A stretch of 64,000 nucleotides of DNA from NORP309 sp964564165 (GCA_964564165.1 CAZLZZ010000001.1:1-64000), one strand, 5' to 3'. Positions 26,853 to 36,127 are shown, numbered from the stretch's first letter. The notes: a model not told the origin generated them from the sequence alone. Made by a program: numbers and translations.

Positions 26853-27170
26853 TTATTTCATCCATTCGTCTTGGATATAAACTTGGACGTTACGAAGTTC
26901 ACACATTCTGATGGTGTGACCTGTACCTCCAGCTGTTGGATTAGTCGTGCCTGTAAAGAAATAGCCTATATCAGCAGGCTCAAACCTTATTCTAGGGCAA
27001 CCGATAATTTTCAATGCATCTCGCAAGAGATACATAGCCTTGATGGTGACCCTTGTTTTCTTGAGGTCTTTTAAATAGAGCTTAAATAATAATTGGTAAC
27101 TTGGAGTGGCTTGTGCGCCTAATTCTGCCAATTGTTGCAATTCATCATGACTTAAATCTTCCAACGACAC
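26853..27170 (-). CDS. Hypothetical protein, 105 residues
   Basis: No family recognised. The N-terminal third is helical and acidic (SLEDLSHDELQQLAELGAQATPSY), the middle is basic, and the end contains a glycine/threonine-rich loop (FTGTTNPTAGGTGHTIRMCE). No signal peptide or membrane helix. The only usable start is GTG 27170, which abuts exactly the end of an inverted-repeat element (27171-27333), so the original start may have been displaced by that insertion. Treat as possibly truncated. Confidence 0.4.
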   Translation of the reverse strand: MSLEDLSHDELQQLAELGAQATPSYQLLFKLYLKDLKKTRVTIKAMYLLRDALKIIGCPRIRFEPADIGYFFTGTTNPTAGGTGHTIRMCELRNVQVYIQDEWMK

Positions 27171-27333
27171 GGCTCTTCACCGCTTTGGTGAGTATAAAAA
27201 CAATTGATGTTTTTGTAACACCTTGAAAGCTATGATTAAATCACAAGAGCCATACATTTTACAAATTACTCCCTTAACATCTGGCTCAGAGCAGGTGAAT
27301 GATTAAAAATACTCACCTAAGCGGTGAAGAGCC
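27171..27333. mobile_element. Non-coding element with 25-30 bp terminal inverted repeats (GGCTCTTCACCG)
   Basis: The left end GGCTCTTCACCGCTTTGGTG AGTAT and the right end (reverse complement) GGCTCTTCACCGCTTAGGTG AGTAT differ at one position over 25 bases. The 163-bp interior holds no reading frame, so this is MITE-like. No exact target duplication is visible in the flanks. The ends recall IS1595-type termini from memory only. It touches the start of the hypothetical gene at 26853-27170. Confidence 0.7.
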
Positions 27334-27643
27334 ATTGCAAATCTAAATTGTCCATATAATACAATGGGTTAATGAGTGTTTTTTAACTACCCTAACGAGC
27401 ATGAAACATTTGTTTGAAATATTAATAGTGTGAAACAGGATTATAGTGCATAGTCATAAATTTGAATCTAAGTGAATTAACGCCATTAGCTTTTTGAAGT
27501 AGGGCTGAGGTCAAAAAGATAAAACTCTTAAAAATGTAAAGTTCACTTTTGTCACATATTTGTCACAGGGCCAAAATTGGCCGTTTATTAATAAAAGGCG
27601 ATGGTAGTTTTTTGGAGATTTGAATTGTTTATTTTTAAAAAAT

Positions 27644-27720
27644 TGGCGCGCCCGACGGGATTTGAACCCATGACCTTCGGCTTCGGAGGCCGATACTCTA
27701 TCCAGCTGAGCTACGGGCGC
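27644..27720 (-). tRNA. tRNA-Arg(CCG)
   Basis: Reads GCGCCCGTAGCTCAGCTGG on the minus strand. The acceptor stem GCGCCCG/CGGGCGC, the D arm, the anticodon stem TCGGC/GCCGA with loop CTCCGAA (anticodon CCG), the T arm GGGTTCAAATCCC and an encoded CCA end at 27644-27646 are all present. The stretch 27334-27643 upstream on the map holds no supported gene. Confidence 0.96.
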
Positions 27721-27850
27721 GTTTGAGTGATGTATTTTACTTTACTTTGAAATTTATCTTTGCTTTTTGTGACTTTTTTTTTAAAATATTATTAAACCAT
27801 AGATAGCAAGGAAGATTAATGCGGTATCATTAAAAATACTGAAGGTAGTT

Positions 27851-28960
27851 ATGCTGATATGTATGTCACAGAGTAAAATTTCAACAATGGAAAATTTATC
27901 ACTTAAAAGTTTAAAATTTAGAATCGACTTAAAATCCACAATAATTTTAATCTTTGTATTCATATCGTTCTTATCGGCATGTCAAAATCGCCAACAACAA
28001 TTATTCAAAAAACAGTATTTTATTTTCGGTACTATAATCGACGTTATGGTCTGGCATCATGACAAAGAAACAGTCAATCAGGCGCTGCTTGAAGTCGAAA
28101 CAGAATTAAATGGCATGCATTCGCAGTGGCACGCATGGAAAGCAGGACGTTTACATGAAATCAATACAGCGTTGCGCTTAGGAAAGAGCTTTGATTTAAC
28201 CGACGAGGAAACTGACTTTATTCTTGAGACGAAAAAACTGTCTATACAATCACTGGGGCATTTTAATCCAGCTATTGGCGAGTTAATTAATCTTTGGGGT
28301 TTTCATACCGATGATTATCCTATTACCGACCTGCCCCCTAATGAAAATCATATTGAAAATTATTTGCAAAACCTTCCCACGATGACTGATATAAGCCTTG
28401 TCAATAATCGCATCAGCAGTATAAACCAACGAATTTGGCTGGACTATGGCGGAGTTGCAAAAGGTTACGCGATTGATAAGGCTATTGGTATACTAAAAAA
28501 ACACGGCATAATCAATGCAATTGTCAATGCTGGAGGCGACTTACGCAGTATCGGTTCAAAAGGTGGCAAAAACTGGAAAGTGGCGATTCGCAAACCTAAC
28601 TCGCAAGATATTCTGGCAGTCATTACCTCTCAAGGAGACGAGTCCATTTTTACCTCTGGAAACTACCAGCGCTACAAACAATTCAACGGCAAAAGATATG
28701 CACATATTATCAACCCCAAAACAGGCCACAGTGTTGAGGAAATTGTATCAGCAACCGTTATAACCAACAACGGCACAAAAGCCGATGCAGCTGCTACCGC
28801 CTTGATAGTTGCAGGCACAAAAGATTGGGAAAAATTGATTAAATCTATGAATTTGGATCAAGTATTAATGATAAAAGCCGATGGAACGTGTGTAGCAACG
28901 GTAAAAATTATGCAGCGATTAGAACAAAGTGATTTAAGTTGTTTACTTTTAGAATTGTAA
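27851..28960 (+). CDS. apbE: FAD:protein FMN transferase, lipoprotein (ApbE)
   Basis: Attaches FMN covalently to threonine residues of membrane redox proteins such as NqrB, NqrC or RnfG. 369 residues from ATG 27851; ATG codons 27863 and 27887 are alternative starts. A lipoprotein signal ends in LSAC. ApbE motifs: FGTIIDVMVW near 57, MHSQWHAWKAG, FNPAIGELINLWGFH, LDYGGVAKGYAIDKA (flavin-binding), NAGGDLRSIGSKGGKNWKVAIR, SGNYQRYKQFNGKRYAHIINPKTGH and the TKADAAATAL Mg-site segment. No Nqr/Rnf genes are next to it. Confidence 0.93.
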   Translation: MLICMSQSKISTMENLSLKSLKFRIDLKSTIILIFVFISFLSACQNRQQQLFKKQYFIFGTIIDVMVWHHDKETVNQALLEVETELNGMHSQWHAWKAGRLHEINTALRLGKSFDLTDEETDFILETKKLSIQSLGHFNPAIGELINLWGFHTDDYPITDLPPNENHIENYLQNLPTMTDISLVNNRISSINQRIWLDYGGVAKGYAIDKAIGILKKHGIINAIVNAGGDLRSIGSKGGKNWKVAIRKPNSQDILAVITSQGDESIFTSGNYQRYKQFNGKRYAHIINPKTGHSVEEIVSATVITNNGTKADAAATALIVAGTKDWEKLIKSMNLDQVLMIKADGTCVATVKIMQRLEQSDLSCLLLEL

Positions 28961-29160
28961 AATTAGTCGATATCAGGTGCAATATTTTATCCTAATAGCT
29001 GGTTAGAGAATAAACAAACCATAGAATATAATAAGGTAACTGATTTGTAGTGAATCAATTTTCTCGGAGACATTTCTGGTCACTTTTTATCATATAGAGC
29101 CATTCTTTTTTTATAAATTTTATGGTACTATTCAGTCAATACAATCAGGGGAAATATAAA

Positions 29161-30231
29161 ATGAAAATATTAAACGTGCAATATTTATTAATTTCGGCAT
29201 CTATTATTCTTATTCTTGGCTTTATGAGTACTGTACAAGCTGAAGAAAAAGCCGAAGAAGGACATGTTTGGAAAATTGATGATGGTGTATACAGATATGG
29301 TAATCCAAAATTTGGTTACTTTTCAATGTTTGTAGTAACTGACGAAGGTGTGGTAGTCATAGACCCTATGAATACAGGGCATTCAAAAGGCATGTTAAAA
29401 GCCATCAATAATCTAACAGATCAACCAGTTAGATATCTTGTTCATACTCATAACCACTGGGATCACTCAAAGGGTGGCATGGTGTTTCGTGAACAAGGTG
29501 CTAAAATTATCGCGCATATGGAAGCAATAGAGTGGATGAGTGATAATCCACACCCTGAACTTGTACTACCTGATGAAACCTGGACAGGGATGCAAAAAGA
29601 AATCATTCTAGGAGGTAGGGTGATTGAATTACATTATTTGGGGATGAACCATGGACAGGGCATGACCGCAATTCTTCTGCCAAAAGAAAAAATTGCTTAC
29701 ATTGCAGATATTGTAACACCGAACCGAATGCTTTTTTCAATAGCGGATTTTAATTTTAAGGAGTGGGCTAGGAGCTTGTCCGAGAATAGAAAATCTATTA
29801 CAGAAAATCTGAATTTGTGCCATTTTCAGCTGTTTTTCGTCACATAGCGGAGCTATTCTCCTCAAAAAAGCTAAAAATCGCACTAAACCCAGCTTTCCTT
29901 CATGACGATTCCTATTCTCGGACAAGCTCCTAGAACACTTAAACATCTTGAAGCCATGGATTTTAAACAAGCCATATATTCACATACTCATGCAAAAGAG
30001 CCTGTTGGTTCTAAAAAGGATGTCACCCTAACACTCGAATTCATCAATGATTTGCAAGCAGGCATAATTGCTGAATTCAAAAAAGGGACTTCATTCTATC
30101 AAATGTCAACTACACTGAAACTGCCCAAATATGAACATTGGGATTTTTTCAATGAATGGTTACCAATCAATGTTTGGAAAATGATGTTTCATATGGAAAT
30201 GGGACCCTTTCCTTGGAAACCTGAACAGTAA
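29161..30231 (+). pseudogene. Metallo-beta-lactamase-fold hydrolase interrupted by a 162-bp TA-inserted element
   Basis: ATG 29161 has GGGGAAA 6 bases upstream. A signal peptide (ending VQA) leads into an MBL domain: HTHNHWDHSKGG carries the HxHxDH zinc motif near 99-110 and MNHGQGMTA a further histidine. The frame then enters an inserted palindrome (29771-29932) and stops at TAG 29845-29847. The C-terminal part resumes in the same frame after the element (LKHLEAMDFKQAIYSHTHAK...). Removing the element with one TA gives GCT AGA ACA CTT, an uninterrupted 302-residue protein. As it stands the product is cut after about two-thirds. Confidence 0.9.
29771..29932. mobile_element. TA-flanked palindromic MITE, copy 1 (inside the MBL gene)
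   Basis: 162 bp flanked by TA (29769-29770 and 29931-29932). Terminal inverted repeats GGAGCTTGTCCGAGAATAG and CTATTCTCGGACAAGCTCC are perfect; the centre has ATAGCGGAGCTAT. It differs from the copy at 61882 at about five positions by eye. No transposase is encoded. TA target duplication is characteristic of IS630/Tc1-mariner-type transposition. Confidence 0.9.
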
Positions 30232-30270
30232 AAATTTAGTCCGGAAATTTCATATAAAAAGAGCGCACCT

Positions 30271-31059
30271 ATGACTAGAAAAAGAAAAGATCAAATTTGT
30301 GCCTTACTTAAAGGCATAGAAACAGGAGATACAACAGCGGTAGCTGTAGTCAATGAGGCTAAATACATACAACACAACCCTTTGACTTTGGAAGGTAGCG
30401 AGGGTCTTGCGGAATTGTTTGATGGATTATCGAAAACCTCTCCTAGTGTGAATATTGTCCGTGTTTTCTCAGATAGAAATTATATATTTGCTCATACTGA
30501 ATACAACTTTACATGTTCGAGTATTGGATTTGAAATTTTCCGTTTTGAAGATGGATTCGCCGTTGAACACTGGGACAATATCCAGCAGAGATTTGGCCCT
30601 AATCCTTCTGGTCATTCTATGGTAGATGGGCCGACGGAGCCAATAGATTTAGGTAAGACCGAAGCCAACAGAGAGACTGTGCTTCAATTTATCAATAGTG
30701 TGCTTATCGAAGGTAAGCTGGTCAATATAGAAGATTTCATCGATGCAAAATGCTTCACTGAGCATAATCCACGCAATTTTGACGGCCTGTCGGCTTTACG
30801 CTCAACTTTAACTGGTGCCACCAGCCCTGCTATTCAATATAAAAAAGTACACAGTATTTTTGCAGAAGGGTGTTTTGTTCTAAGTGTCTGTGAGGGTTAT
30901 TATGATGGAGCCCATTCATCGTTTTATGATTTGTTTCGGGTTCAAGATAACAAAATTGTGGAGCACTGGGATACCGTAGACGCTATTCCTCCTCGCAGTG
31001 AATGGCAAAACCAAAATGGTAAATTTGGATTCCCCGATATCATTGACATAGAAAATTAG
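30271..31059 (+). CDS. Tandem SnoaL-like (NTF2-fold) domain protein
   Basis: 262 residues made of two similar halves, each about 120 residues, with the pattern YIQHNPLTLEG ... GFEIFRFEDGFAVEHWDNIQQR (first) and FTEHNPRNFDG ... SFYDLFRVQDNKIVEHWDTVDAIP (second). This matches predicted SnoaL-like polyketide cyclase/aldol-condensing proteins, usually single-domain. No signal peptide. Located 39 bases after the broken MBL gene, possibly co-transcribed with it. Substrate unknown. Confidence 0.8.
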   Translation: MTRKRKDQICALLKGIETGDTTAVAVVNEAKYIQHNPLTLEGSEGLAELFDGLSKTSPSVNIVRVFSDRNYIFAHTEYNFTCSSIGFEIFRFEDGFAVEHWDNIQQRFGPNPSGHSMVDGPTEPIDLGKTEANRETVLQFINSVLIEGKLVNIEDFIDAKCFTEHNPRNFDGLSALRSTLTGATSPAIQYKKVHSIFAEGCFVLSVCEGYYDGAHSSFYDLFRVQDNKIVEHWDTVDAIPPRSEWQNQNGKFGFPDIIDIEN

Positions 31060-31126
31060 CACGTAAGTTTGGCTGAACAACGCGTAGCCCAACAACAGAC
31101 TTTGCATACAGGTCACCTATTATTTG

Positions 31127-31651
31127 CTATTTTAAATATTTTTCCATACGAATATCCGCCCACATTTTACCCTGCCAAAGCGTGAACTCTTTGGTGCTTC
31201 CGATTTCTTGATAGCCTCCATTTTTGTACAATGCGAGAGCGGGAGTGTTGAATGCAAACACCCCTAATTCGATCCGGTTAAGGCCTTGCAACTTGATCTG
31301 TTTTTCAAGATAAACAAGCGCTTTCGAGCCCACGCCTTTTTCGCGTGCTAAAGCTTCGCCAATCATCATTCCTATCCAAGCTGTTGCGGGCTCTTTTTTA
31401 TGTAAAAACCCGAAATCTGTTTGAAAATTCATTGCACCGACAAGTTGTCCATCCAATTAGATTAAATATATAAAACAGTGTTTGATGCGTTCTGTGAGCA
31501 TAGCCACGGTAACAGGTTTTTGTGCTGCAAGTTCAACTTTGTTGCGATTTGGACGAATCAGAGGAATAAGCTTAGTGTCATTCTCCCATTTGTTAAAAGC
31601 ATTGGCAATTTCAGGTGTAGGTGTGATGAGTTGTACAAACTTTGTTTTCAT
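31127..31651 (-). pseudogene. GNAT N-acetyltransferase with an in-frame stop
   Basis: Two frames in register join across one TAA at 31457-31459: the N-terminal part (MKTKFVQLITPTPEIANAFN...HCFIYLI) and the C-terminal part (LDGQLVGAMNFQ..., AWIGMMIGEALAREKGVGSKAL with the acetyl-CoA-binding segment, ALALYKNGGYQEIG). Together they give a normal-size GNAT of about 174 residues. A single nonsense change therefore separates the substrate-binding start from the acetyl-CoA domain. A sequencing error or stop readthrough is possible. ATG 31672 is an alternative start. Confidence 0.8.
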
Positions 31652-31840
31652 GAGGGTAAATTGTTGATGCATGTATTCAATGTAAAAACTATGACAAATA
31701 AATACAAAAATGATTCCTTATGAGTGGGTATTATTTTTTTAGAAAACCAAGCTAACAAATTGTCAATCCGCACATTTCGTAAAATCGAAAAAAATAGCGG
31801 TATCTATAATCAATAGCAGTTATTGATTGTTAGATTTTTT

Positions 31841-32779
31841 CTACAAACCTGACTTGTTGTCACCAGAGGTTTTCAAAAACCCTGTCTTCTTCCTGGCCCT
31901 TGGGTGAGCCTTATCATAAACTTTTGCCAAGTGTTGGAAATTTAGATGGGTATAAATTTGCGTACTTGAAATATCAACGTGCCCTAGCATTTCTTGAACG
32001 GCACGAAGATTGCCACTGGATTCTAGAACATGGGAAGCAAAAGAATGGCGCAATAAATGTGGATAGACCCGCTCCCATAAGCCCATGCGTTGTGCCCAAT
32101 ATTTTATTCGGGCTTGTATACTGCGTTGTTTAAACTGCCCGCCTCTTTTTGAAATGAAAACATAACCTGATTCACTAATATCCCACAATTTACCAATAGG
32201 CCTCCAATGTTCAAGCGCAATCAAGGCGTGTTTGCCGACGGGAATTAGGCGTTGTTTATTGCCTTTGCCCGTTACGGTCACTAGAGCTTGTTCAAAATCA
32301 AGATTCAACCAATAAAGGTTAGACAGTTCGCTCAACCTCAAACCCGAAGAATAAAACAATTCTATAATGGCTTTATCACGAGCGGCAATTTCTGACTCAA
32401 TAGGGATATTTAACAACCTGTTTACGGTATCAACATCCAATACTTCAGGCAGCTTACTGCCCATTTTTGGTGTGCTAACCAGCTCTACGGGGTTGCTAAC
32501 TATGCCTTTGTTGTGCAAAATATAAGCAAAGAGGCTATTCAGGGAAGAACGGTATCTAGCCAGGGATTTGGGGCTGATGTTTTGGCTGAATTGATCAACA
32601 AAAAATTGACCAATAATTGTATCGGTAATAGATTCAACATGGGTGGTACTGTGATGTTGTTTAAGAAACGCAATAAAATCATTAATATCACGCCGATAGG
32701 CCTTTAATGTAAGGACAGCAAGATTTCGTTGAACTTGACAGTGTTCTAGATATTTTTGTTTCCAATCATTGAGGTTCAT
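31841..32779 (-). CDS. xerC: Tyrosine recombinase XerC
   Basis: Resolves chromosome dimers at dif with XerD. 312 residues: SAM-like N-terminal domain (about 1-95) and catalytic domain with R148 (SSGLRLSEL), K172 (TGKGNKQR), H241 and R244 (HLLRHSF), H267 (LGHVDIS) and the nucleophile Y276 (TQIYTHL). It is XerC and not XerD because it follows dapF and the DUF484 gene, the conserved gammaproteobacterial order. ATG 32779 is 15 bases after the DUF484 stop. The HAD gene (yigB) that often follows is absent. Confidence 0.95.
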   Translation of the reverse strand: MNLNDWKQKYLEHCQVQRNLAVLTLKAYRRDINDFIAFLKQHHSTTHVESITDTIIGQFFVDQFSQNISPKSLARYRSSLNSLFAYILHNKGIVSNPVELVSTPKMGSKLPEVLDVDTVNRLLNIPIESEIAARDKAIIELFYSSGLRLSELSNLYWLNLDFEQALVTVTGKGNKQRLIPVGKHALIALEHWRPIGKLWDISESGYVFISKRGGQFKQRSIQARIKYWAQRMGLWERVYPHLLRHSFASHVLESSGNLRAVQEMLGHVDISSTQIYTHLNFQHLAKVYDKAHPRARKKTGFLKTSGDNKSGL

Positions 32780-32794
32780 GGTTACGCAAGGTTT

Positions 32795-33496
32795 TTAGTT
32801 TTGAGCGGATATTTCTTTGATTGAAGAAAAAGTGTTTTTAAGTTTGCGATCAAGGATTTGCGAAAGTCTCGCCAATAAATCGGTCGACATCCCTGGGTTA
32901 AATTTGTTTTCATCAAAACTAGAAAATACCAACAAGCCTTTTTGTGCGCGAGAACCAATAGGCAGGATAACAGTCGAGCCAATTTTTTCTGCTCTTTGGC
33001 CAAAGATAAATTCAAGTTTGTCTTTTTGTAGACGACCACAAATTGGTGCATTGTTTTTAATAAAATCAGCAAAAATACGGGTAAATTCTTCTTGGTCTTC
33101 TACACACAACACAGAAGCCGTTGGTTTTAAATTCTCATAGGTTGGAAGCACAATTTTAAACAAATCCGAGTCAAAGGACTGTTTTACAAATCGGGTAAAG
33201 TGTTTGGTGACATTGGCAACATGAGAAATTTGGCTCAGTTGTAGGGTCAGCTCAAATACTAAGGACATGGTTTTTTCATTCTCTTCTGCGTAACCAATCA
33301 ATTTAGATAAGCGTGATTTCAACTGGTTGTTTCTTTCTTTTAGTACATTGACTTGGTGATTGACCAGACTTGCAACTTTACCATTTTTGTTGCTGACTTT
33401 TAAGGCTTCAAGTTGTTCGGGGTGGCGAACAAAAAAGTCAGTATTAGAGGACAAATAGTTAATGACATCATTGTCTGTAATGGTTTTATGGGTCAT
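32795..33496 (-). CDS. DUF484 family protein
   Basis: 233 residues matching DUF484 (YigA-like), a GAF-like domain protein found between dapF and xerC in gammaproteobacteria. Typical blocks are VINYLSSNTDFFVRHPEQLEAL near the start, NQLKSRLSKLIGYAEENE (coiled-coil linker) and the GAF-like C-terminal half with GSTVILPIGSRAQKGLLVF. Its start overlaps the dapF stop by 4 bases. The family function is not known. Confidence 0.92.
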   Translation of the reverse strand: MTHKTITDNDVINYLSSNTDFFVRHPEQLEALKVSNKNGKVASLVNHQVNVLKERNNQLKSRLSKLIGYAEENEKTMSLVFELTLQLSQISHVANVTKHFTRFVKQSFDSDLFKIVLPTYENLKPTASVLCVEDQEEFTRIFADFIKNNAPICGRLQKDKLEFIFGQRAEKIGSTVILPIGSRAQKGLLVFSSFDENKFNPGMSTDLLARLSQILDRKLKNTFSSIKEISAQN

Positions 33497-34272
33497 AATT
33501 TAATTTCTCCAGTAAATACATGGGTTGCAGAGCCTGTTAGCAACAGATTGTTTGTCGATGGTTGATATTCTACCACCAGATCTCCACCTGGAAGCATAAC
33601 TTTCACCCTATTGTTGAGTTTTCCAATGAATTGTAAAGCTGCCACACTGGCACAAGCGCCACTACCACAGGCCAAAGTTTCTCCCGTTCCTCTTTCAAAC
33701 ACTCTGATTTTAATGGTGTCTTTGGCAAGGATTTCAACCACCTCAAAATTAATGCCACTGACATAATTCTTGGCGAGTTGTTGATTTAGCGCAGATAACT
33801 GACAATTGTCAACATCATCGACAACATTAACCAAGTGAGGGTTGCCAAAGTCCACTTGAAAACAGATTTGATCATCAATCACAATCCCTTGAATGGACGA
33901 AGTTTGACCCATATTTACCCGCACATCACCATTTTCTAAAATTTCAGAATACATCAGCCCAGCCAATCCAGAGAGGCAAAATTGGCTTTTAGTGGGTTCT
34001 AGTTGGTGCAAATATTTGCTGATACAGCGTTGTCCATTTCCGCATTGTTCTGCTTGTGAGCCATCGGGGTTATAAAACCGATAAGCGGCATCGCAACCCT
34101 CTTCTTTAGAGTGATCAACAACCAACAACTGATCAAAGCCAATTCCCCTGTGTCGATCGCTTAAGGATTTAACCAAAGCAAGTGTGATTTCAGTGTTTTG
34201 TTTTCTATTGTCGATTAAAACAAAATCATTGCCTAAGCCGTGCATTTTCTCAAAAACAAAGGGTTTATTCAT
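33493..34272 (-). CDS. dapF: Diaminopimelate epimerase
   Basis: Converts LL- to meso-diaminopimelate for lysine and peptidoglycan synthesis, without cofactor. 259 residues, slightly shorter than the usual 274. The two catalytic cysteines are C77 (AEQCGNGQRC) and C202 (TLACGSGACA). The N terminus FEKMHGLGNDFVLID is canonical. Its ATG overlaps the lptM stop upstream and its stop overlaps the DUF484 start, so lptM-dapF-DUF484-xerC is one tightly packed operon. Confidence 0.96.
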   Translation of the reverse strand: MNKPFVFEKMHGLGNDFVLIDNRKQNTEITLALVKSLSDRHRGIGFDQLLVVDHSKEEGCDAAYRFYNPDGSQAEQCGNGQRCISKYLHQLEPTKSQFCLSGLAGLMYSEILENGDVRVNMGQTSSIQGIVIDDQICFQVDFGNPHLVNVVDDVDNCQLSALNQQLAKNYVSGINFEVVEILAKDTIKIRVFERGTGETLACGSGACASVAALQFIGKLNNRVKVMLPGGDLVVEYQPSTNNLLLTGSATHVFTGEIKL

Positions 34273-34403
34273 TCGGAAGTTTGTTCAACGTCTGTAGGCT
34301 TTGGTTCTTTATCGGGTAGGTACAAATCCCCTTTGTTGCCGCATGCAGAGATTGACAAATATACAGCCAAAAAAATAATAACACGTAAGATAGAAGTCTT
34401 CAT
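34269..34403 (-). CDS. lptM: LptM (YifL-type) small lipoprotein
   Basis: 44 residues, below most ORF-calling cut-offs: MKTSILRVIIFLAVYLSISA followed by CGNKGDLYLPD. The lipobox SISAC (cysteine 21) and the GNKGDLYLP motif right after it are diagnostic of the LptM/YifL family, which in E. coli helps assemble the LptDE lipopolysaccharide translocon in the outer membrane. It sits directly before dapF with an ATGA overlap, as in other gammaproteobacteria. Confidence 0.92.
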   Translation of the reverse strand: MKTSILRVIIFLAVYLSISACGNKGDLYLPDKEPKPTDVEQTSE

Positions 34404-34487
34404 TGATAGAAATTCATTGTGAATATTGGAAAATAACACCAATTCAGACTAAAATCAACCCGAATAAATATTAAAGACGCAGAATCA

Positions 34488-35150
34488 ATGAGTTTAGAAA
34501 AAATAATTTCAGAAACAGGCGATAATCCAAAAATCGCAATCATTTGGATGCACGGGCTTGGTGCAGACGGCAATGACTTTGCACCCGTGGTTCCGCAATT
34601 CCATATTCCAGAATTGCCGATTAAATTTATCTTCCCTCATGCACCAAAAATACCAGTAACCATCAATGGCGGAATGGTGATGCCTGCATGGTACGACATT
34701 TTGTCCATGGACATAGATTCTCGTGCTGATGTGCAAGGTGTTTTGATATCAGAAAAACGGGTTCTTGAACTCATAGAAGAACAAGTTGCAGAGGGGTTCA
34801 AATACGAACAAATTGTTTTGGCTGGGTTTTCTCAAGGAGGAGCCATGAGCCTACACGTGAGCACTCGATTGAATAAAAAAATAGCGGGAATTATTGCTTT
34901 ATCCAGTTACTTACCTGTTGCACGACTGTTACATGACGACAAAAACACCAGTAATTTAAGCACGCCAATTTTTATGGGACACGGCACACAAGACCCGGTG
35001 GTTCCTTATTCCCTTGGTCAAGCAAGTCGCGATAAATTGATACAAGCAGGCTATAAAATTGCATGGCACGATTATCCCATGCAACACGGGGTTTGTATGG
35101 ATGAGTTAATGGACATAAAACAATGGCTAATCACGAACATAAAAGTCTAA
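34488..35150 (+). CDS. Carboxylesterase of the phospholipase/carboxylesterase (EstB/YpfH) family
   Basis: 220-residue alpha/beta hydrolase. Oxyanion segment IIWMHGLGADGNDFAP at 18-33, nucleophile serine in LAGFSQGGAMS near 115, aspartate in MGHGTQDPVVPYS near 170 and histidine in YPMQHGVCMDE near 202. These cytoplasmic esterases cleave short acyl esters; natural substrates are unknown. The gene starts a rightward unit divergent from lptM; its end overlaps birA by 28 bases. Confidence 0.9.
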   Translation: MSLEKIISETGDNPKIAIIWMHGLGADGNDFAPVVPQFHIPELPIKFIFPHAPKIPVTINGGMVMPAWYDILSMDIDSRADVQGVLISEKRVLELIEEQVAEGFKYEQIVLAGFSQGGAMSLHVSTRLNKKIAGIIALSSYLPVARLLHDDKNTSNLSTPIFMGHGTQDPVVPYSLGQASRDKLIQAGYKIAWHDYPMQHGVCMDELMDIKQWLITNIKV

Positions 35151-36127
35151 ACCTGCTATACCAGCTATACCAATTTTTATTGGAAAACCCAATTCAATAC
35201 TTAAGTGACTTGGAGGCAAGCCTTGGTGTACCAAAGCAAGATTTGGTTTCGCATTTTAAAACATTAGAATCAATGGGTTTAGATTTTTTTTATAGCAATG
35301 AAAAAGTTGAATTGAACCATTCAATCGATGCCATTAATCTTAAATTTTTACAAGAAGAATTAATTTTAAAAAATATTGAAAAACCCATTCATTATAGCTT
35401 CACAACAACCTCAACCAACCAATTGGCAAGCAACAACAAAATTCCATCAATCTACATCACCGACTCACAAAGCAAAGGCAAAGGGCGACAAAACAAAACA
35501 TGGGTCACGCCACTGGGACAGTCCGTCGCCATAAGTATAAGCCATGCTTTTAACTGTGGTTTAAGCGAAATATCGGGTTTAAACATTGCCATTGGTGTGG
35601 CAATAATAAACACCATTGAACAATTCGAAGACAAAGGAGGCAAAGGAGTAAAAAAAATAGGTTTAAAGTGGCCCAATGATGTCATTGGAGAAAAGGGCAA
35701 AATAGCAGGGATATTAATAGAGGCTTCAGGCAACAATAAGTCCTGTTTTGTGGTGATTGGCATCGGCTTAAACTGGAATGTTCGACAATCCATTTTAGAC
35801 AAAGTAGATAGAAAATGCATGAACCTAGGGCTCAAAGGCGTTTCTCGGACTCAGTTCTTAGCGGCATTAATTATCAATGTAGACCTATTAATCCAAGAAT
35901 TTATACAACACAAACTAAAAAATATTGTACCCATCTGGAAAAAATACGATTGTTACAAGGGCAAAACCATTAATGTCATCCAAGATAAAACCGTCAAATC
36001 AGCCAAATACAACGGTATCAATTCTCAAGGATATTTGTCTGTAGAAATGCAAGGAAGGACAAAACTGTTGGCCAGTGGTGAAGTGACCCCCTATGTGACG
36101 ATAAGAAAGGTCGAAGACAAAAGCTAA
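35123..36127 (+). CDS. birA: Bifunctional biotin-protein ligase / biotin operon repressor
   Basis: 334 residues. The N-terminal winged helix (about 8-70, YLSDLEASLGVPKQDLVSHFKTLESMGLDF) is present, so it probably also represses bio genes. The ligase domain has GKGRQNKTWVTP (biotinyl-AMP loop, GRGRRGR in E. coli), GLKWPNDVIGEKGKIAGILIE and VVIGIGLNWN, then the C-terminal SH3-like domain. ATG 35123 lies inside the end of the esterase gene. Type III pantothenate kinase (coaX), which often follows birA, is not here. Confidence 0.94.
   Translation: MANHEHKSLNLLYQLYQFLLENPIQYLSDLEASLGVPKQDLVSHFKTLESMGLDFFYSNEKVELNHSIDAINLKFLQEELILKNIEKPIHYSFTTTSTNQLASNNKIPSIYITDSQSKGKGRQNKTWVTPLGQSVAISISHAFNCGLSEISGLNIAIGVAIINTIEQFEDKGGKGVKKIGLKWPNDVIGEKGKIAGILIEASGNNKSCFVVIGIGLNWNVRQSILDKVDRKCMNLGLKGVSRTQFLAALIINVDLLIQEFIQHKLKNIVPIWKKYDCYKGKTINVIQDKTVKSAKYNGINSQGYLSVEMQGRTKLLASGEVTPYVTIRKVEDKS

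Noticed and set aside
29737..29970. Minus-strand reading frame beside MBL gene (MFKIHGFKMFKCSRSLSENR...)
   Set aside because: It is the complement of the palindromic MITE; the element reads similarly on both strands, so the frame is a by-product.
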